From: Spirochaetales bacterium
GTDB taxonomy: Bacteria > Spirochaetota > Spirochaetia > DSM-27196 > SKKC01
Direction: 5' to 3'
NCBI GenBank assembly: GCA_007121695.1
Contig: SKKC01000248.1
Span: 1-8,897 of the forward strand
DNA: 8,897 nt
Both the position numbers and the translations under genes were made by a program. This document shows, one piece after another, positions 7,735 to 8,897 of this stretch (positions are counted from its first letter, which is position 1; each line of letters begins with the position of its first letter). The notes below the pieces were generated by a model that saw only the letters and a program-made list of their open reading frames with translations, had not been told where the DNA came from and ran no database searches.

Positions 7735-8897
7735 GTGAAGCACACAAACGACTTAGCAGCCGGGAAGGTTCACATCCTTCCCGGCGCCATTGCAGGAAAA
7801 ATTGCCGCGGGCGAAGTTATCGAACGACCTGCCTCGGTGTTGCGGGAGCTTCTCGATAACAGCATAGACGCAGGTGCGACCGAAATTTCCGTTACGCTGC
7901 TTGACGGCGGCCTTCGAAGCATACGCGTTACCGACGACGGGTGCGGTATGAGCCGTGCAGACGTTGAAATCTGTTATGCGGCTCATGCGACCAGCAAGAT
8001 TCAGTCGCTGACCGATCTCGACCACATCGAGACGCTTGGATTCAGGGGCGAAGCGCTCGCGAGTATTGCACACGTGGCGCGACTCGAGATAACAAGCAGG
8101 CAGCAGTCCGGAGACGGTGGCCGCGTTCTCGTGGAAAACGGGGTATTACGCGAGCAGGGACCGCCCCAGGGCACCGCCGGCACAAGCGTCGACGTGCAGC
8201 AGCTGTTTTTCAATCTCCCCGGAAGGAAGCGTTTTCTGAAGAGGGCCTCTACCGAACGGTCTCTCTGCAGGAACGTGTTTATTGAAAAAGCACTCGCCCA
8301 CCCCGATACGGTATTTCGTCTTTTTCCTGACGAACAGCAGCCGATAGTGATTTCCGGTGACAGCTACAGGGAACGCTTCGCAGCGGCGTACGAGGAATAT
8401 CCGGCGTCGGTTCTTCACGCGTCCGAGCATACCGGCGATGCCGCACACATATCCGTGGTGCTTGCCGACCCGCATTTTCATCGTCGCGATCGGAAAATGG
8501 TCCAGACCTTCGTGAACGGACGACGGGTCTGGGAGTTCGGGTTTACGCAGGCGGTCGAATATGGCTTGTCCGATATGTTTCACGGCGGGACGTGGCCTGT
8601 CTGCTTTCTGTTCATGGACGTCGACCCGTATACCGTCGATTTCAACATTCATCCTGCAAAGCGCGAAGCCAGGTTCATTCAGCGTGACCGTATTCACCAC
8701 GACATCGTCACAGCTCTCAAGTCAGCGACGATACGTCACGGTTCAAAGCCAGTGGAACGTGTTGTGTCTCCTGAAGAGCGGAACGATCTGTTTCGCGAAA
8801 AGGCCACTCCGGTAGACCCCCCGCGATCGTACGGTGGTCCACGCGCATTCCCTCGCCCGCAGCAGGAATGGCGGGTACGGGAACGGGAATCTCCGGA
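7735..8897 (+). CDS. mutL: DNA mismatch repair protein MutL, N-terminal part (3' end outside window)
   Basis: MutL is the GHKL-ATPase that links MutS mismatch recognition to downstream repair nucleases. The visible 387 codons carry the whole ATPase and transducer domains: I-A-A-G-E-V-I-E-R-P-A-S at 23-34, motif I with catalytic E38 and N42 (E-L-L-D-N-S-I-D-A-G-A), motif II D-D-G-C-G-M at 67-72, A-T-S-K-I at 85-89, G-F-R-G-E-A-L at 102-108, L-F-F-N at 157-160, then F-V-N-G-R and F-N-I-H-P-A-K with K309. The start of the inter-domain linker is visible from ~residue 340; the C-terminal dimerisation/endonuclease domain is beyond the edge, so endonuclease type cannot be judged. GTG at 7735 is the only conventional start between an in-frame TAG (7720-7722) and the first conserved motif. 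It follows the upstream stop by 15 nt, has no good Shine-Dalgarno and gives about nine extra residues compared with E. coli MutL, so coupled translation is likely. The usual N-T-P-A-R after L-F-F is N-L-P-G-R here. Confidence 0.96.
   Translation, partial: MKHTNDLAAGKVHILPGAIAGKIAAGEVIERPASVLRELLDNSIDAGATEISVTLLDGGLRSIRVTDDGCGMSRADVEICYAAHATSKIQSLTDLDHIETLGFRGEALASIAHVARLEITSRQQSGDGGRVLVENGVLREQGPPQGTAGTSVDVQQLFFNLPGRKRFLKRASTERSLCRNVFIEKALAHPDTVFRLFPDEQQPIVISGDSYRERFAAAYEEYPASVLHASEHTGDAAHISVVLADPHFHRRDRKMVQTFVNGRRVWEFGFTQAVEYGLSDMFHGGTWPVCFLFMDVDPYTVDFNIHPAKREARFIQRDRIHHDIVTALKSATIRHGSKPVERVVSPEERNDLFREKATPVDPPRSYGGPRAFPRPQQEWRVRERESP
7759..7785 (+). repeat. Perfect 10-bp inverted repeat (hairpin) inside the 5' end of mutL
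   Basis: GCCGGGAAGG at 7759-7768 and its exact reverse complement CCTTCCCGGC at 7776-7785 flank a 7-nt loop (TTCACAT). The stem is GC-rich and would be very stable in RNA. It begins 24 nt into the mutL frame, spanning the poorly conserved N-terminal extension and the conserved I-L-P-G codons. No T-run follows, so it is not a standard intrinsic terminator. A third element, TTCCCGG at 7725-7731, just before the GTG start, can pair with CCGGGAA at 7760-7766 (7 bp, enclosing the start codon), an alternative to the main stem. A role in mutL expression or in setting the 3' end of upstream transcripts is inference. Confidence 0.6.

Noticed and set aside
7093..7743. 216-residue open frame on the minus strand across the end of the FecR-barrel gene and the mutL start
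   Set aside because: Composition is shadow-like and it is antisense to clear barrel strands and the start of mutL; no domain or promoter supports it.
7759..7785. Intrinsic terminator for the envelope genes
   Set aside because: The stem is strong but is followed by GCCATTGCAGG with no T-run and lies inside mutL, so I record it only as a hairpin.
8146..8700. 184-residue open frame on the minus strand within mutL
   Set aside because: Fully antisense to conserved MutL motifs, so it is a coding shadow.

Overview
The window is GC-rich, densely coding and read entirely on the + strand. It holds three genes for cell-envelope proteins followed by the first part of mutL. All three envelope proteins look like outer-membrane beta-barrels, so the organism is a diderm. 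Large surface barrels, a secreted FecR-domain/barrel protein and a MutL of this type would suit a free-living, GC-rich spirochaete (Spirochaeta/Alkalispirochaeta-like). That assignment is inference from style and not from any diagnostic marker.

Layout: (1) 2-3877, the 3' part of a very large surface/outer-membrane protein whose start lies left of the window. It has an N-terminal beta-rich region, two beta-sandwich-like regions, one Ca-loop-like Asp motif, and a C-terminal barrel-like half ending in Phe. (2) 3878-3947, a 70-nt AT-rich gap with a plausible sigma70-type promoter and a strong Shine-Dalgarno. (3) 3948-5390, a 480-aa signal-peptide-bearing beta-barrel protein. (4) 5401-7719, a 772-aa protein with a signal peptide, a FecR domain, an acidic/proline-rich linker and a C-terminal barrel that aligns by eye along nearly its whole length with the preceding gene. 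(5) 7735 to the window end, the N-terminal ATPase and transducer domains of DNA mismatch-repair MutL, cut off by the right edge.

The last three genes are spaced by 10 and 15 nt and probably form one transcription unit starting at the promoter in 3889-3917. The most notable points are the pair of paralogous barrels, one of which carries a periplasmic FecR domain on a flexible tether, and a perfect 10-bp inverted repeat in the first codons of mutL. One arm of that repeat can pair alternatively with a sequence just upstream of the mutL start codon. There is no intergenic stretch over 300 bases, and I saw no tRNA, rRNA, CRISPR array, insertion sequence or attachment site.
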